64,000 nt of DNA from Thalassospira xianhensis MCCC 1A02616 (GCF_003326475.1 NZ_JPWA01000004.1:1-64000); one strand, 5' to 3'. Positions 18,816 through 28,029 are shown, counted from the first letter of the stretch. Numbers and translations: made by a program. Notes: generated from the sequence alone by a model not told the origin.

Positions 18816-19982
18816 TTAGCCAACCTGCGGAAATTCACCATCAATAAACGGGAATGTTTCGCCAACCGTTACCAGCAATTCCGGGTAAAAACCGTTGAAA
18901 TGGGTGGCGAGTGCGTTGCTGTAAGCACCGATATGCCCAAATTCGATCCAGTCCCCTTCGCGGATGTCGGCGGGCAAGGTCACCGTTGCCGGAAGCACAT
19001 CCATATTGTCGCAAGTCGGACCATAGATCGTGAAATCGAGGGTGTCGGTTTCGTTAAAATCACCACCTATCCGCATCGGTCGCACCGGGAAACGCAACTG
19101 CCCGGTAACTGCCTCGGAAAGGCTGCCATACACACCGTCATTGATGAATAGCTGGTCTTCCTTGCGCAGATGCACCTGCGTGATCAGTGACACACCACTC
19201 GACACCAGTGCCCGGCCCGGCTCGCACATAAAGGTGGTATCGGGCAGGCCAAGCCAGCGAATGCAGTCCTTGATTTCCTCCATGAAGACCTCAAGCCCCG
19301 GTGCGCGCTGGTTCATATATTGGCCGGGGAACCCGCCGCCAACATCGATATAGCGGACTTTGACCCCGGAAAAGTCGACAACCTGCCGGATCAGTTCAAC
19401 AGCAATGCGATACCCGTTCGGCGTCGTGCATTGCGACCCGACATGGAAGCAAAGCCCGGCGGCATAGCCGTATCCATCAACTTTTTTCAAAAGTTCCGAT
19501 GCCGTCATCGGACGCGCACCGAATTTTGCCGAAAGGTTATAGGCTGCCCCTGCCGGCGGGGTTGCCAGGCGAACATGAATGACCAGATCGGTCTCGCCGT
19601 CGGTTTCGGCGCGGACTTTTTCAAGTTCATCCTCGGTATCGATCACGTAATGCTTCACGCCGAAAACACGGTGCGCACTGCGAATGGCATCCCGGCTTTT
19701 GACAGGATGCATGAAATAGACGTTCATTCCCGGAAACTGGCGACGGACAAGGGCAATTTCCTCGGGCGATGCGGTATCGAAATGGCGAACACCGCCTTCG
19801 TGCAGGTATCGCATGATTTCCGGATGCGGATTGCACTTGACCGCATAAAGGACATTGCCGGGAAACATATCGACAAACCGTTTGGCCGATTCACGCAGGA
19901 TGTCGGGGCGCAGGCAATAAACCGGATAAGATGGCTTGAGTTCACGGACAACATCAAACGTCGTGTCAAAATGGCGCGGCAT
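18816..19982 (-). CDS. Ornithine/lysine decarboxylase family PLP enzyme (fold III)
   Basis: A 388-residue member of the group IV Orn/DAP/Arg decarboxylases. The PLP lysine is Lys49 in YAVKCNPHP, the glycine loop is YIDVGGGFPG, the phosphate-contact motif is CEPGRALV, and the catalytic cysteine is in GPTCDNMDVL. The size is that of compact bacterial ornithine or lysine/ornithine decarboxylases, not the 630-residue SpeA or the diaminopimelate LysA. It would form putrescine or cadaverine in the cytoplasm. It is transcribed divergently from an aldehyde dehydrogenase, with the shared inverted repeat site 2 in between. Substrate choice between ornithine and lysine is not settled by sequence. Confidence 0.88.
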   Translation of the reverse strand: MPRHFDTTFDVVRELKPSYPVYCLRPDILRESAKRFVDMFPGNVLYAVKCNPHPEIMRYLHEGGVRHFDTASPEEIALVRRQFPGMNVYFMHPVKSRDAIRSAHRVFGVKHYVIDTEDELEKVRAETDGETDLVIHVRLATPPAGAAYNLSAKFGARPMTASELLKKVDGYGYAAGLCFHVGSQCTTPNGYRIAVELIRQVVDFSGVKVRYIDVGGGFPGQYMNQRAPGLEVFMEEIKDCIRWLGLPDTTFMCEPGRALVSSGVSLITQVHLRKEDQLFINDGVYGSLSEAVTGQLRFPVRPMRIGGDFNETDTLDFTIYGPTCDNMDVLPATVTLPADIREGDWIEFGHIGAYSNALATHFNGFYPELLVTVGETFPFIDGEFPQVG

Positions 19983-20130
19983 GGGTATCCCCTTGTCCTT
20001 ACAGAATTGTAGCTGTGGTGCATTTCGAAACCGGCATGCGACCCGCTTTTAAATAACCCTATCAACCCTGCCCCCGACTGTCATGCCTAAGATGGTGAAA
20101 GGACCTTGCCTTTCCGGTATCGGATCGATA

Positions 20131-20152
20131 AATTGGTAAAACAATACCGAAT
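20131..20152. promoter_or_regulatory. Inverted repeat AATTGGTA-N6-TACCGAAT (site 2)
   Basis: This site matches site 1 (9831-9852) at 18 of 22 positions, including the spacer core AACA. It lies 63 bases before the aldehyde dehydrogenase ATG and 149 bases before the divergent decarboxylase start. A related sequence is upstream of pdhA. It is a candidate operator for an unknown regulator. Confidence 0.5.
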
Positions 20153-20214
20153 AACCACTTATTTCGCTGCACAGTCAGAAAACGGGCGCGCAGCTATATG
20201 ACAGGGAGCCTGAA

Positions 20215-21702
20215 ATGTCTATCGAACCCGTGCTTGATCCCCATAAACTGGTCAAGGAACTCGATCGTCGTCACCTGATCGACGGGGAACTTGTACCTGC
20301 CAAAAATGGCAGAAATTTCGACGTCCTGAACCCGGCAACCGGCAAGGTCATTGCGCAGGCTGCCGAAGGTGATGCCGATGACGTCGATTTCGCGGTTTCG
20401 GTGGCAAAGAAGGCCCAGAAGGATTGGGCGAACCGCCCTGCCCGCGAACGCGGCAAACTGGTTGCGGAATGCGGACGTATCCTGACCCAGCATGTTGAAG
20501 AACTCGGCCGTATGGTTGCCCTTGAATCAGGCAAGGCCCTGCGTACCGAAAGCCGTGTAGAGGCATCGGTTCTTGCTGACATGTTCACCTTCTTTGGCGG
20601 CCTTGCCTCGGAACTGAAGGGCGAAACCATTCCGTTCAACCCGAACATGATGACCCTGACAACACGTGAACCGGTTGGCGTTGTCGGTGCGATCATTCCC
20701 TGGAACGTGCCGCTGCTTCTGATGGCGATCAAGGTTGCCCCGGCCTTGGTTGCGGGCAATACCGTTGTCGTTAAATCGGCAGAAGACACACCCTTTACCG
20801 TCCTTCGTGTCTGCCAGATCATGCAGCAGATTCTGCCAAAGGGTGTTTTGAATATCCTTTCCGGCTTTGGTCCCGGATGCGGCGGCCCGCTGGTCGCGCA
20901 CAAGGATGTCAAAAAGGTTTCCTTCACCGGATCGGTCGAAACCGGTCGCACGGTCTACCGCGCAGCCGCCGAAAAGCTGATCCCGGTTACACTGGAACTG
21001 GGTGGCAAATCCCCGATGATCGTGATGGGTGACGCCGATCTGGACAAGGCCATCGCAGGGGCAATTGGCGGCATGCGCTTTACCCGTCAGGGCCAGAGCT
21101 GCACGGCGTCGTCGCGCATTCTGGTGCATGAAAGCCTGCATGACGAGTTCGTGAGCCGCCTTCTGGCCAAGGTAAACACCCTTAAAATGGGTGATCCGCT
21201 GGACGAGGAAACCGATATCGGCACCATCATCAATCGCAAACAGCGCGACAAGGTGTGCGGTTATATCGAGATCGGCGAGGAAGAAGGTGCGACCAAAAAT
21301 GAACTCAGCGCCCTTCCGACCGATCCGGCACTTGCCGATGGCATGTTTGTCCGTCCGGTCGTCTTTACCAATGTCAAACCCGATGCGCGGATTGCCCGCG
21401 AAGAAATTTTTGGCCCTGTTGCGTGTGTGTTCAGGTTCAAAACCTTTGACGAGGCGATCGAGCTTGCCAATGACAGCGACTTTGGCCTTGCCGCAACTGT
21501 CTGGACCAAGGACCTTAAAACCGCGCTGACGGCCACCAAACGGCTTGAAGCGGGCTTTGTTCAGGTCAACCAGAACCTTGTCGTGCAGCCAAACCTGTCA
21601 TATGGCGGCGTCAAGCTTTCGGGTCTTGGCAAGGAGGCATCGCTTGAGAGCATGCTTGAACATTTCACGCACAAGAAAACCATCATCATGAATATGGAAT
21701 AA
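20215..21702 (+). CDS. NAD(P)-dependent aldehyde dehydrogenase
   Basis: A 495-residue ALDH-superfamily enzyme. Key residues are in place: Asn164 (PWNVP), Lys187 (VVKSAE), the coenzyme loop GS at 239-240, general base Glu261 (LELGGKSP) and nucleophile Cys296 (GQSCTASS). The C-terminus has the EEIFGPV motif. It has its own terminator and a divergent promoter shared with the PLP decarboxylase. That position hints at oxidation of an amine-derived aldehyde, but ALDH substrates cannot be read from sequence; succinate-semialdehyde, betaine-aldehyde or gamma-aminobutyraldehyde-like substrates all remain possible. Confidence 0.87.
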   Translation: MSIEPVLDPHKLVKELDRRHLIDGELVPAKNGRNFDVLNPATGKVIAQAAEGDADDVDFAVSVAKKAQKDWANRPARERGKLVAECGRILTQHVEELGRMVALESGKALRTESRVEASVLADMFTFFGGLASELKGETIPFNPNMMTLTTREPVGVVGAIIPWNVPLLLMAIKVAPALVAGNTVVVKSAEDTPFTVLRVCQIMQQILPKGVLNILSGFGPGCGGPLVAHKDVKKVSFTGSVETGRTVYRAAAEKLIPVTLELGGKSPMIVMGDADLDKAIAGAIGGMRFTRQGQSCTASSRILVHESLHDEFVSRLLAKVNTLKMGDPLDEETDIGTIINRKQRDKVCGYIEIGEEEGATKNELSALPTDPALADGMFVRPVVFTNVKPDARIAREEIFGPVACVFRFKTFDEAIELANDSDFGLAATVWTKDLKTALTATKRLEAGFVQVNQNLVVQPNLSYGGVKLSGLGKEASLESMLEHFTHKKTIIMNME

Positions 21703-21724
21703 CCCTGCCTGCGTTCCCAAACCG

Positions 21725-21757
21725 GCCGGGTTGCAAATGTTGCAACCCGGCTTTTTT
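21725..21757 (+). terminator. Rho-independent terminator after the aldehyde dehydrogenase gene
   Basis: GCCGGGTTGCAA/TTGCAACCCGGC with a 3-base loop is followed by six T on the + strand. Confidence 0.93.
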
Positions 21758-21830
21758 GTTTGCAAACTTGACCTTGCGCGCCTAATCCGCAAAGCTGCGT
21801 CACGATTAACGATCCATAACCCGAAAGAAC

Positions 21831-21935
21831 ATGGCTATGTCTGCTTGCCTTGACATCCTCGCATCGCATCCCCGTCCGACGCTTCGTGCCGGTGCGATGG
21901 CCATGATTATCGGGATTTCCGCCCTGCGAATGTGA
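21831..21935 (+). CDS. Possible leader peptide upstream of threonine ammonia-lyase
   Basis: ATG at 21831 opens a 34-residue frame ending TGA at 21933-21935. It contains four Ile and four Leu codons, including an MIIGISAL stretch near the end, and it stops two bases before a perfect 22-bp palindrome. The next gene encodes the isoleucine-pathway enzyme threonine ammonia-lyase. There is no strong ribosome-binding site (only GAAAG nearby) and no T-run after the palindrome, so attenuation is speculative. It may be a chance frame. Confidence 0.25.
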   Translation: MAMSACLDILASHPRPTLRAGAMAMIIGISALRM

Positions 21936-21937
21936 TC

Positions 21938-21959
21938 CCTGTCATCCGCGGATGACAGG
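21938..21959. promoter_or_regulatory. Perfect 22-bp palindrome before threonine ammonia-lyase
   Basis: CCTGTCATCCG is followed directly by its reverse complement, about 85 bases upstream of the start codon. It may be an operator or fold into a hairpin in the leader RNA. It is followed by CTTGGTTAAAC, not a T-run. A second possible hairpin pairs CATCGCA (21862-21868) with TGCGATG (21893-21899). Confidence 0.5.
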
Positions 21960-22043
21960 CTTGGTTAAACATCCGAATTTTGCCCACACATGATAAAATG
22001 CCAGCACATCACGTAAAGTGCGGCTGGCCGCAGGAGTATGGAA

Positions 22044-23264
22044 ATGACCGTTTCCTATCACGACATCGTACGCGCATCCGGCTTGCTTGAAGGCATCGTC
22101 AGCAAAACGCCATTGGTGAAATCACAAACACTCTCAAGAATTTGCGAGGCAGAAGTTCATCTGAAACTTGAAAATCTGCAATACACCGCTTCCTTCAAGG
22201 AACGCGGCGCCTATGTCAAACTTGCCAGCCTGACGCCTGAAGAACGCGCGAAGGGTGTCATCGCCGTATCGGCGGGCAACCATGCGCAGGGGGTCGCCTA
22301 TAACGCCAAACGCCTTGGCATCCCGGCGACCATTGTCATGCCGAAAAATACACCCTTTACCAAGGTGCATCACACCCGCTCACACGGGGCGGAAGTTGTC
22401 CTTAAAGGCAGTGTTTTTGCCGAAAGTCTTGAAGCCGCATCGAAAATTCAGGAAGAACGCGGCCTGACCTTCGTTCACCCGTTTGATGATCCGCATATCA
22501 TTGCCGGTCAGGGGACTGTTGGACTTGAAATCCTCAATGATGGTGCGGACATCGACACCATTATCGTGCCAATCGGCGGCGGCGGCCTTGCGGCCGGTAT
22601 TGTCACGGCCATCAAGGCCCGACGCCCGGATATCGAGGTGATCGGTGTCGAGACCAAGCTTTATCCTTCCATGTATGAAGGCATCAAAGGCTTGCCGCTT
22701 TCCGGTGGTGGCGTGACGATTGCCGAAGGCATTGCCGTCAAGCAGCCCGGCGGCCTGACCTTGGAGATTTGCAAGGAAAAGCTTGATGATGTTCTGCTGG
22801 TCGAGGAAAGCTCGATCGAGCGCGCCATTCAGATGCTGATCGAGATCGAGAAAACGGTTGTCGAGGGTGCCGGTGCGGCCCCTCTTGCGGCCCTGCTTGA
22901 CCATCATGACCGCTTCAAGGGCAAGAAGGTTTGCATGATTGTCAGTGGTGGCAACATCGACACACGCCTTCTGGCGCAGGTTCTGATGCGCGGTATGGCG
23001 CGCGAAGGCCGCCTTGTCCGTGTGCGTATCGAAATCCCCGATGTGCCGGGCGCACTTGCAACCATCAGCGCGCTGATCGGTGACGCCGAAGCCAACATCA
23101 TCGAAGTGTACCATCAGCGTCACTTCTATGATGTGCCGGCAAAGCAGACAGACGTCGACATGGTACTCGAAGTCAGAGACACCACCCACGCGGAACAGGT
23201 GATTGAAAAACTGACGGGTGCCGGATTTGGCAGTCGCCTTCTGGGCAACACATCACTTGATTGA
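22044..23264 (+). CDS. ilvA: Threonine ammonia-lyase (threonine dehydratase) with ACT domain
   Basis: A 406-residue fold II PLP enzyme that deaminates threonine to 2-oxobutanoate, the first step to isoleucine or a catabolic route. PLP lysine Lys52 is in ASFKERGAY; the phosphate-binding GGGGLAAG loop is near 180; SAGNHAQGVAYNAKRLG is a family hallmark. The last 80 residues (VRVRIEIPDVPGALATISALIG onward) form one ACT-like domain, as in the roughly 400-residue allosteric/catabolic form, not the two-module 514-residue E. coli IlvA. The ATG at 22044 is preferred to the one at 22038, because AGGAG lies 7 bases from the former and only 1 from the latter. Confidence 0.9.
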   Translation: MTVSYHDIVRASGLLEGIVSKTPLVKSQTLSRICEAEVHLKLENLQYTASFKERGAYVKLASLTPEERAKGVIAVSAGNHAQGVAYNAKRLGIPATIVMPKNTPFTKVHHTRSHGAEVVLKGSVFAESLEAASKIQEERGLTFVHPFDDPHIIAGQGTVGLEILNDGADIDTIIVPIGGGGLAAGIVTAIKARRPDIEVIGVETKLYPSMYEGIKGLPLSGGGVTIAEGIAVKQPGGLTLEICKEKLDDVLLVEESSIERAIQMLIEIEKTVVEGAGAAPLAALLDHHDRFKGKKVCMIVSGGNIDTRLLAQVLMRGMAREGRLVRVRIEIPDVPGALATISALIGDAEANIIEVYHQRHFYDVPAKQTDVDMVLEVRDTTHAEQVIEKLTGAGFGSRLLGNTSLD

Positions 23265-23272
23265 AAACATCG

Positions 23273-23300
23273 GGGCCAGCGACAGCGTCGTTGGCCCTTT
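23273..23300 (+). terminator. Weak terminator-like hairpin after ilvA
   Basis: An 11-bp stem (GGGCCAGCGAC with GTCGTTGGCCC, one G-T pair) starts 8 bases past the stop. It is followed only by TTTGATC, so termination efficiency is uncertain. It abuts the converging flavin reductase gene end at 23303. Confidence 0.6.
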
Positions 23301-23302
23301 GA

Positions 23303-23785
23303 TCATTCCCCGAGGGAGTGGTAGCGGCCACCATAATAAAGAAGCGGATCGCCGGTATTCCCCATCGAAATATCCTGCACATGCCCGACAATGATGCTGT
23401 GGTCCCCGCCATCGTGAATTGCATGTCGCTTGCAGGAAAATGTCGCAAGATTACCGATCAGCTTTGGCACACCATGACAATCATCTTCAAAAACGAGGTC
23501 TTCCCAACGGTCCTGAACCGGTGATGAAAACAGGTCAGACAGGTCGCGTTGATCCCGATTAAGGATATTGATGCAAAAACGGTCACACTCACCTGCAAAC
23601 AATGAATGTGTGGCCGCGCGCTGGTCTACTGAAAAAAGGACCAGAGCCGGATCGAGCGACACCGACGCAAACGAATTGATCGTAATGCCTGCTTTTGCGC
23701 CATTATTCGCCCGTGCCGTAACAACCGCAACACCGGTTGCAAATTGTCCCAGACAGTCCCGAAAATCGCGCGATGAAAATGACAT
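23303..23785 (-). CDS. Flavin reductase family protein
   Basis: A 160-residue FMN-binding split-barrel protein of the HpaC/flavin reductase type. Motifs are FRDCLGQFATGVAVVTA at the N-terminus, INSFASVSLDPALVLFSVD (flavin contact), FCINILNRDQRDLSDLFSS and a C-terminal LLYYGGRYHSLGE. Such enzymes use NAD(P)H to supply reduced flavin to a monooxygenase partner. No monooxygenase gene is adjacent, so the partner is elsewhere or the protein works as a general reductase. Single leftward gene, convergent with ilvA. Confidence 0.88.
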   Translation of the reverse strand: MSFSSRDFRDCLGQFATGVAVVTARANNGAKAGITINSFASVSLDPALVLFSVDQRAATHSLFAGECDRFCINILNRDQRDLSDLFSSPVQDRWEDLVFEDDCHGVPKLIGNLATFSCKRHAIHDGGDHSIIVGHVQDISMGNTGDPLLYYGGRYHSLGE

Positions 23786-24036
23786 ATTGAAGAATGCTCT
23801 TGCTGATAAAACCTATTAGACATGCCCTGCGTACAGGATCAGGGAAAATGGCGGGAAAAACTTGTGCTGTCAAACCCCACGCGACAGCGTTTTAAACGCT
23901 ATCTTAATAAGATTAAAAGTTAATATGGATCATATAGTTGCAGGTGTCGTATCCCAAAATCAGCCAATGCGAATTTCGCCGAGCCGTTTCAGGATGAGTT
24001 ACTTGTGAAAATTTATGGGGTAGCGGGGAATACATA

Positions 24037-24891
24037 ATGTTTCTGATTATTGGTTACGTTATCGTAATCGGTGCCGTCCTGGGTGGTTATCTTCCGCATG
24101 GTGAGTTTGGCGTACTTGTTCAGCCGCTTGAGGTTCTGATCATTTTCGGCGCGGCTTTCGGTACGTTTCTGATTGCCAACCCGCTAAGCATCCTTAAAAA
24201 ATCCATCGCTTATACGATCCGGGCACTAAAAGGGCCGAAGAAAAAAGCGGCTTATCTTGAACTGCTGATTTGCCTTTATGCCGTATTCCGGCTTGCCAAA
24301 TCGAAGGGCGACCTTGCCCTTGAAAGCCATGTCGAGAATCCCGAAAGTTCAAGCCTGTTTGGCAACTTTCCGGGCGTCATGCATGACCACCATGCCGTGG
24401 AATTCCTGTGCGATTATTTGCGCCTGTTAACGCTGGGAACAACCAACGCCTACGAGCTGGAAGCCGTTATTGATCAGGAACTCGAAGTTCATCATGAAGA
24501 AGAGCACATGGTTCCTGATGCCATCCAGACGGTAGGTGATGCCCTTCCCGGTCTCGGGATTGTTGCAGCCGTTCTTGGTGTGATCGTGACCATGGGCTCG
24601 GTCACCGAGCCCCCGGAAGTTCTGGGTGGCCTGATCGGTGCGGCACTTGTCGGGACCTTCCTTGGTATTTTGGCATCATATGGTTTCGTTGGCCCGACAT
24701 CTGCCATCATCAAAAAGACACTTGATCAGGATGCAAAATTCTACAGTTGCATGAAGGCTGCCCTGATTGGTCATATGCAGGGATATGCCCCGCAGGTTTC
24801 GGTCGAGTTTGCCCGAAAAACGCTTCCTCATGACATTCGTCCAAGCTTCAAGGAGCTGGACGATGCCTTGCAGAATGCGCCAACGGCCTAA
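24037..24891 (+). CDS. motA: Flagellar motor stator protein MotA
   Basis: A 284-residue inner-membrane proton-channel subunit of the flagellar stator. Four membrane segments are visible (about 1-20, 28-50, 170-190 and 200-225), with the large cytoplasmic loop between the second and third. The pore/torque motifs DAIQTVGDALPGLGIVAAVLGVIVTMG and EPPEVLGGLIGAALVGTFLGIL are classic MotA. Length matches the 280-295 norm. It is followed after 50 bases by motB. No other flagellar genes are in the window, so this is a detached stator operon. GGGGAA precedes the ATG. Confidence 0.95.
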   Translation: MFLIIGYVIVIGAVLGGYLPHGEFGVLVQPLEVLIIFGAAFGTFLIANPLSILKKSIAYTIRALKGPKKKAAYLELLICLYAVFRLAKSKGDLALESHVENPESSSLFGNFPGVMHDHHAVEFLCDYLRLLTLGTTNAYELEAVIDQELEVHHEEEHMVPDAIQTVGDALPGLGIVAAVLGVIVTMGSVTEPPEVLGGLIGAALVGTFLGILASYGFVGPTSAIIKKTLDQDAKFYSCMKAALIGHMQGYAPQVSVEFARKTLPHDIRPSFKELDDALQNAPTA

Positions 24892-24941
24892 TAAGAAAAA
24901 CAATCTTCAAGCGTTATTGATAACCGGGATCCGCGCAAAGA

Positions 24942-25916
24942 ATGCCTGATATCGTCATTAAGAAAGTCAAAAAAGGCGGACACGGCGGCCATCATGGCGG
25001 CTCGTGGAAAGTTGCCTATGCCGATTTTGTGACGGCAATGATGGCGTTCTTTTTGTTGCTTTGGCTGCTTAGCAGCGCAACCGAGGAACAGCTTCAGGGT
25101 ATCTCGAACTACTTCACCCCGGAAACCATTTCACAAAGCGAGTCCGGTTCCGGCGGGATTCTTGGCGGACAAAGCCTTGCCGAACAGGGATCTTTGCGCT
25201 CTGAAATGGGCGCGCCAACAGTAAGCATGGATATCCCGCCGGTAAAAACCCCGGAAGAAATAGCCGAACAACGTCTTGCCGAACAGGAAGACAAGGAATT
25301 CAAGGAAGCCGAAGAACAATTGCGCAAGGCAATTGAAAGCTCGCCGGATTTGCAGGAACTGGCAAAAAATATCCGGATCGAAGAAACCGACGAAGGTCTT
25401 CGCATCCAGATTTTGGACGAAGACGGTACTGCAATGTTCCCAAGCGGCAGTGCTGTCATGGCCGAACATACCAAGCTTCTGCTTTCAAAGGTTGTCGAAG
25501 CAATCAAAGGCATGCCGCAGGATATTTCGATTGAAGGCCATACGGATGCGGTGCCCTTTACGACAATCACCGGCTACAGCAACTGGGAACTGTCTTCGGA
25601 TCGTGCATTGGCGACCCGTCGAGAACTTGAAACACAGGGCCTTGCAACAGGGCGCTTTGCCAAGGTTGCGGGCCTTGCCGATACCGACCCGCTGATCCCG
25701 GAAACACCGGAAAACGAACGCAACCGCCGTATCAGCATTACACTTCTTCGCGGAACCGGTGAACGCCCGGCGCTTGACGATCAAACGCCCGATGCAGGTA
25801 CATCAGGCTCCCCGTCCCCGGAAACCGGATCGGATGCGGAAAGCCCGACACCTCCGTCCGGGAATGGTTCGCCGACAAATCGCCGTCCGAGCTTCTCGGT
25901 GCCGACAAACCGTTAA
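24942..25916 (+). CDS. motB: Flagellar motor stator protein MotB
   Basis: A 324-residue stator subunit. A basic, Gly/His-rich N-terminus (KKVKKGGHGGHHGGSWKVAYADF) leads into one membrane helix. The proton-carrying Asp is in YADFVTAMMAFFLLLWLL (about residue 28). The plug region and a charged helix (about 100-130, rich in Glu and Gln) follow. An OmpA-like peptidoglycan-binding domain (about 150-265) has IEGHTDAVPF and NWELSSDRA...NRRISITLL. The last 55 residues are a Pro/Ser/Thr/Gly-rich tail that looks disordered. Together with MotA it anchors the stator to the cell wall. Confidence 0.95.
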   Translation: MPDIVIKKVKKGGHGGHHGGSWKVAYADFVTAMMAFFLLLWLLSSATEEQLQGISNYFTPETISQSESGSGGILGGQSLAEQGSLRSEMGAPTVSMDIPPVKTPEEIAEQRLAEQEDKEFKEAEEQLRKAIESSPDLQELAKNIRIEETDEGLRIQILDEDGTAMFPSGSAVMAEHTKLLLSKVVEAIKGMPQDISIEGHTDAVPFTTITGYSNWELSSDRALATRRELETQGLATGRFAKVAGLADTDPLIPETPENERNRRISITLLRGTGERPALDDQTPDAGTSGSPSPETGSDAESPTPPSGNGSPTNRRPSFSVPTNR

Positions 25917-26026
25917 AACTTTCTGGCGAATTCGAACAATCACCGGGTTCGCCCTTTAAACCGTCATGATTTATACCTAATCTCATATTATCAGAAGACC
26001 CTCTTGAACCCGGGCAAACGCGATAA

Positions 26027-26767
26027 ATGACCGTCAATCAAAGACGACTAACCCAACATTACTTTATGACGGCTCCGATGCCCTGTCCGTATCTGGCAGG
26101 CCGGTTCGAACGCAAGCTGGTCACAGAATTACGGGGGCCGGAAGCGAACAACATTCATGATCTGCTTTCACGGTCGGGGTTCCGTCGCAGTCATTCCATC
26201 GCCTATTTGCCGGCCTGCAGCGAATGTGATGCGTGCGTTCCCGTGCGCGTACGTTCGGCCGACTTTTGCAAGACAAAATCATTCCGCCGGATTGTCGCAA
26301 AAAATAGCGACCTGACCCGCACGATTTTGCCGCCAGCCGCAACACAGGAACAGTTTCAGCTTTTCAGCGAATATCAGGATGCCCGCCACGGCAATGGCGA
26401 CATGGCAAGAATGGATGCCCGCGACTACCGGGCAATGATCGAAGACAGCACTGTTGATACGTCAATTTTCGAATACAGACGCCCTGACCGCAGCCTGATT
26501 GCCGTTGCCCTGGTTGACAATCTCTCTGATGGATTGTCGGCTGTTTACAGCTTTTTTGATCCGCGCGAACAGCGCCGCGGGCTTGGAACCTTTATCATCC
26601 TTGATCTCATAAACGAGTGCCAGATTCTCGAACTGCCACATGTTTATCTGGGATACTGGATCGGCGAGTGCCGCAAAATGTCCTACAAGATGCGCTTTCA
26701 GCCTCTTGAAGGTTTTCGCGGCGGGAAATGGGTGAAAATTCCTTTGCCGAACGGTTCGGATAACTGA
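26027..26767 (+). CDS. bpt: Aspartate/glutamate leucyltransferase (Bpt-type aminoacyl-tRNA-protein transferase)
   Basis: A 246-residue enzyme that adds leucine (or arginine) from aminoacyl-tRNA to protein N-termini beginning with Asp or Glu, marking them for ClpS/ClpAP degradation. Family features are CPYLAGRFERKLVTEL, the cysteine cluster YLPACSECDACVPVRV, the acyltransferase-like FFDPREQRRGLGTFIILDLI and HVYLGYWIGECRKMSYK near the C-terminus. Length agrees with Bpt/Ate1-like bacterial proteins (about 240-250). It stands alone between motB and the TRAP binding-protein gene. Confidence 0.92.
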   Translation: MTVNQRRLTQHYFMTAPMPCPYLAGRFERKLVTELRGPEANNIHDLLSRSGFRRSHSIAYLPACSECDACVPVRVRSADFCKTKSFRRIVAKNSDLTRTILPPAATQEQFQLFSEYQDARHGNGDMARMDARDYRAMIEDSTVDTSIFEYRRPDRSLIAVALVDNLSDGLSAVYSFFDPREQRRGLGTFIILDLINECQILELPHVYLGYWIGECRKMSYKMRFQPLEGFRGGKWVKIPLPNGSDN

Positions 26768-26934
26768 CATCTGCCAGTAAAACACCCGACCCGAAACACT
26801 TAGACTAAAGTAGTGCCTACCTACTCGATCCCCGGTTGCCACATTCTCCAGACGCATATAAGCTTTGCCCAAAGTCGCATGACGGCTTTGAGTAAAATAA
26901 ATCATGAGCTTGCATCTTTGGGAGGCTGTAATCT

Positions 26935-28029
26935 ATGAAACGTCGCCAATTTCTTTCCGGCGCCGCGGTAGCCGGTGCGACCGCAGCGGTCGCGTCTACC
27001 TTTGCCAAACCGGCTATCGCACAGGAAGTCCGTGAATGGCGTATGGTCACGACTTGGCCAAAAAACTTCCCGGGTCTGGGGACCGGGGCTAACCTTCTGG
27101 CTGAATACATCAACAAGGCATCAAACGGCCGCATGAATGTGACCGTTTTTGGCGCGGGCGAAATTGTTCCCGCTTTTGAGGCCATTGATGCTGTTGGTAA
27201 CGGCACTGTCGAAATGGGCCATGGCGCGCCCTACTACTGGAAAGGTAAAGTTGATGCCACCCAGTATATCGCAGCCATGCCATTCGGGCTGAACGCTCAG
27301 GAACAAAATGCCTGGTTCCAGTGGGGTGGCGGTCAGGAACTTGCGGATAAAGTCTATTCCGAACTGAACTGCAAATTCTTCCCGTCGGGGAATACCGGCA
27401 CCCAGATGGGCGGCTGGTTCAACAAGGAAATGAATACGATTGATGACTATAAAGGTCTGAAAATGCGTATTCCGGGCCTTGGTGGCGAAGTCGTCAAAGC
27501 TGCAGGCGGTAACGTTGTGAACCTTCCGGGTGGCGAAATTCCCCCGGCACTTCAGTCCGGTGCGATTGACGCGACCGAATGGGTCGGCCCGTATAACGAC
27601 CTGGCATTTGGTCTCTATAAATCAGCCAAGTTCTACTACTATCCGGGCTGGCACGAGCCGGCAACCGTGCTCGACAACTTCATCAACCTTGATGCCTGGA
27701 ATGCCCTTCCGGATGACCTGAAGGCAATTGTCGAGCAGGCCAACCGTGCTGTGAACCAGATGGTTCTGTCGGAATTCACCGCGCGGAACAACCAGGCACT
27801 CCAGACCCTGCGCGACAAGCACAATGTCGATGTTCGCCCGTTCTCGGACGACATTCTGACAAACCTTGGCGCATTGTCGGGCACGGTTCTGCGTGACCTC
27901 GTTGCGTCTAACCCGCTGTCGCAGGAAGTCTTTGAAAGCCTGATCGCGTTCCGTACCCAGTCGATCGGCTGGTCGAAATTCTCGGAATCGGCTTTCGCCC
28001 AGGCACGTATCCTGCCGTTCAAATACTAG
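26935..28029 (+). CDS. dctP: TRAP transporter substrate-binding protein (DctP family, TakP-like)
   Basis: A 364-residue periplasmic solute receptor. It starts with a twin-arginine signal (KRRQFLSG, then an Ala-rich hydrophobic stretch ending about residue 29), implying export in folded form by Tat. WRMVTTWPKNFPGLGTGAN, the MRIPGLGGEVVKAAGGN segment with the conserved arginine, and GAIDATEWVGPYNDLAFGLY resemble the 2-oxoacid-binding TakP subgroup. GGGAGG lies 9 bases before the ATG. Its permease genes dctQM lie just beyond on the opposite strand and converge on it. Ligand (a monocarboxylate or keto acid) is inferred from subgroup only. Confidence 0.9.
   Translation: MKRRQFLSGAAVAGATAAVASTFAKPAIAQEVREWRMVTTWPKNFPGLGTGANLLAEYINKASNGRMNVTVFGAGEIVPAFEAIDAVGNGTVEMGHGAPYYWKGKVDATQYIAAMPFGLNAQEQNAWFQWGGGQELADKVYSELNCKFFPSGNTGTQMGGWFNKEMNTIDDYKGLKMRIPGLGGEVVKAAGGNVVNLPGGEIPPALQSGAIDATEWVGPYNDLAFGLYKSAKFYYYPGWHEPATVLDNFINLDAWNALPDDLKAIVEQANRAVNQMVLSEFTARNNQALQTLRDKHNVDVRPFSDDILTNLGALSGTVLRDLVASNPLSQEVFESLIAFRTQSIGWSKFSESAFAQARILPFKY

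Noticed and set aside
23892..23924. Cluster of TTAA tetranucleotides upstream of motA, considered as a CtrA box
   Set aside because: Spacings between TTAA elements are 8, 5 and 3 bases, not the 7 of the CtrA consensus.
25924..25960. Terminator after motB
   Set aside because: Only a 6-bp GGCGAA/TTCGCC pairing with a long loop and no proper T-run; not convincing.
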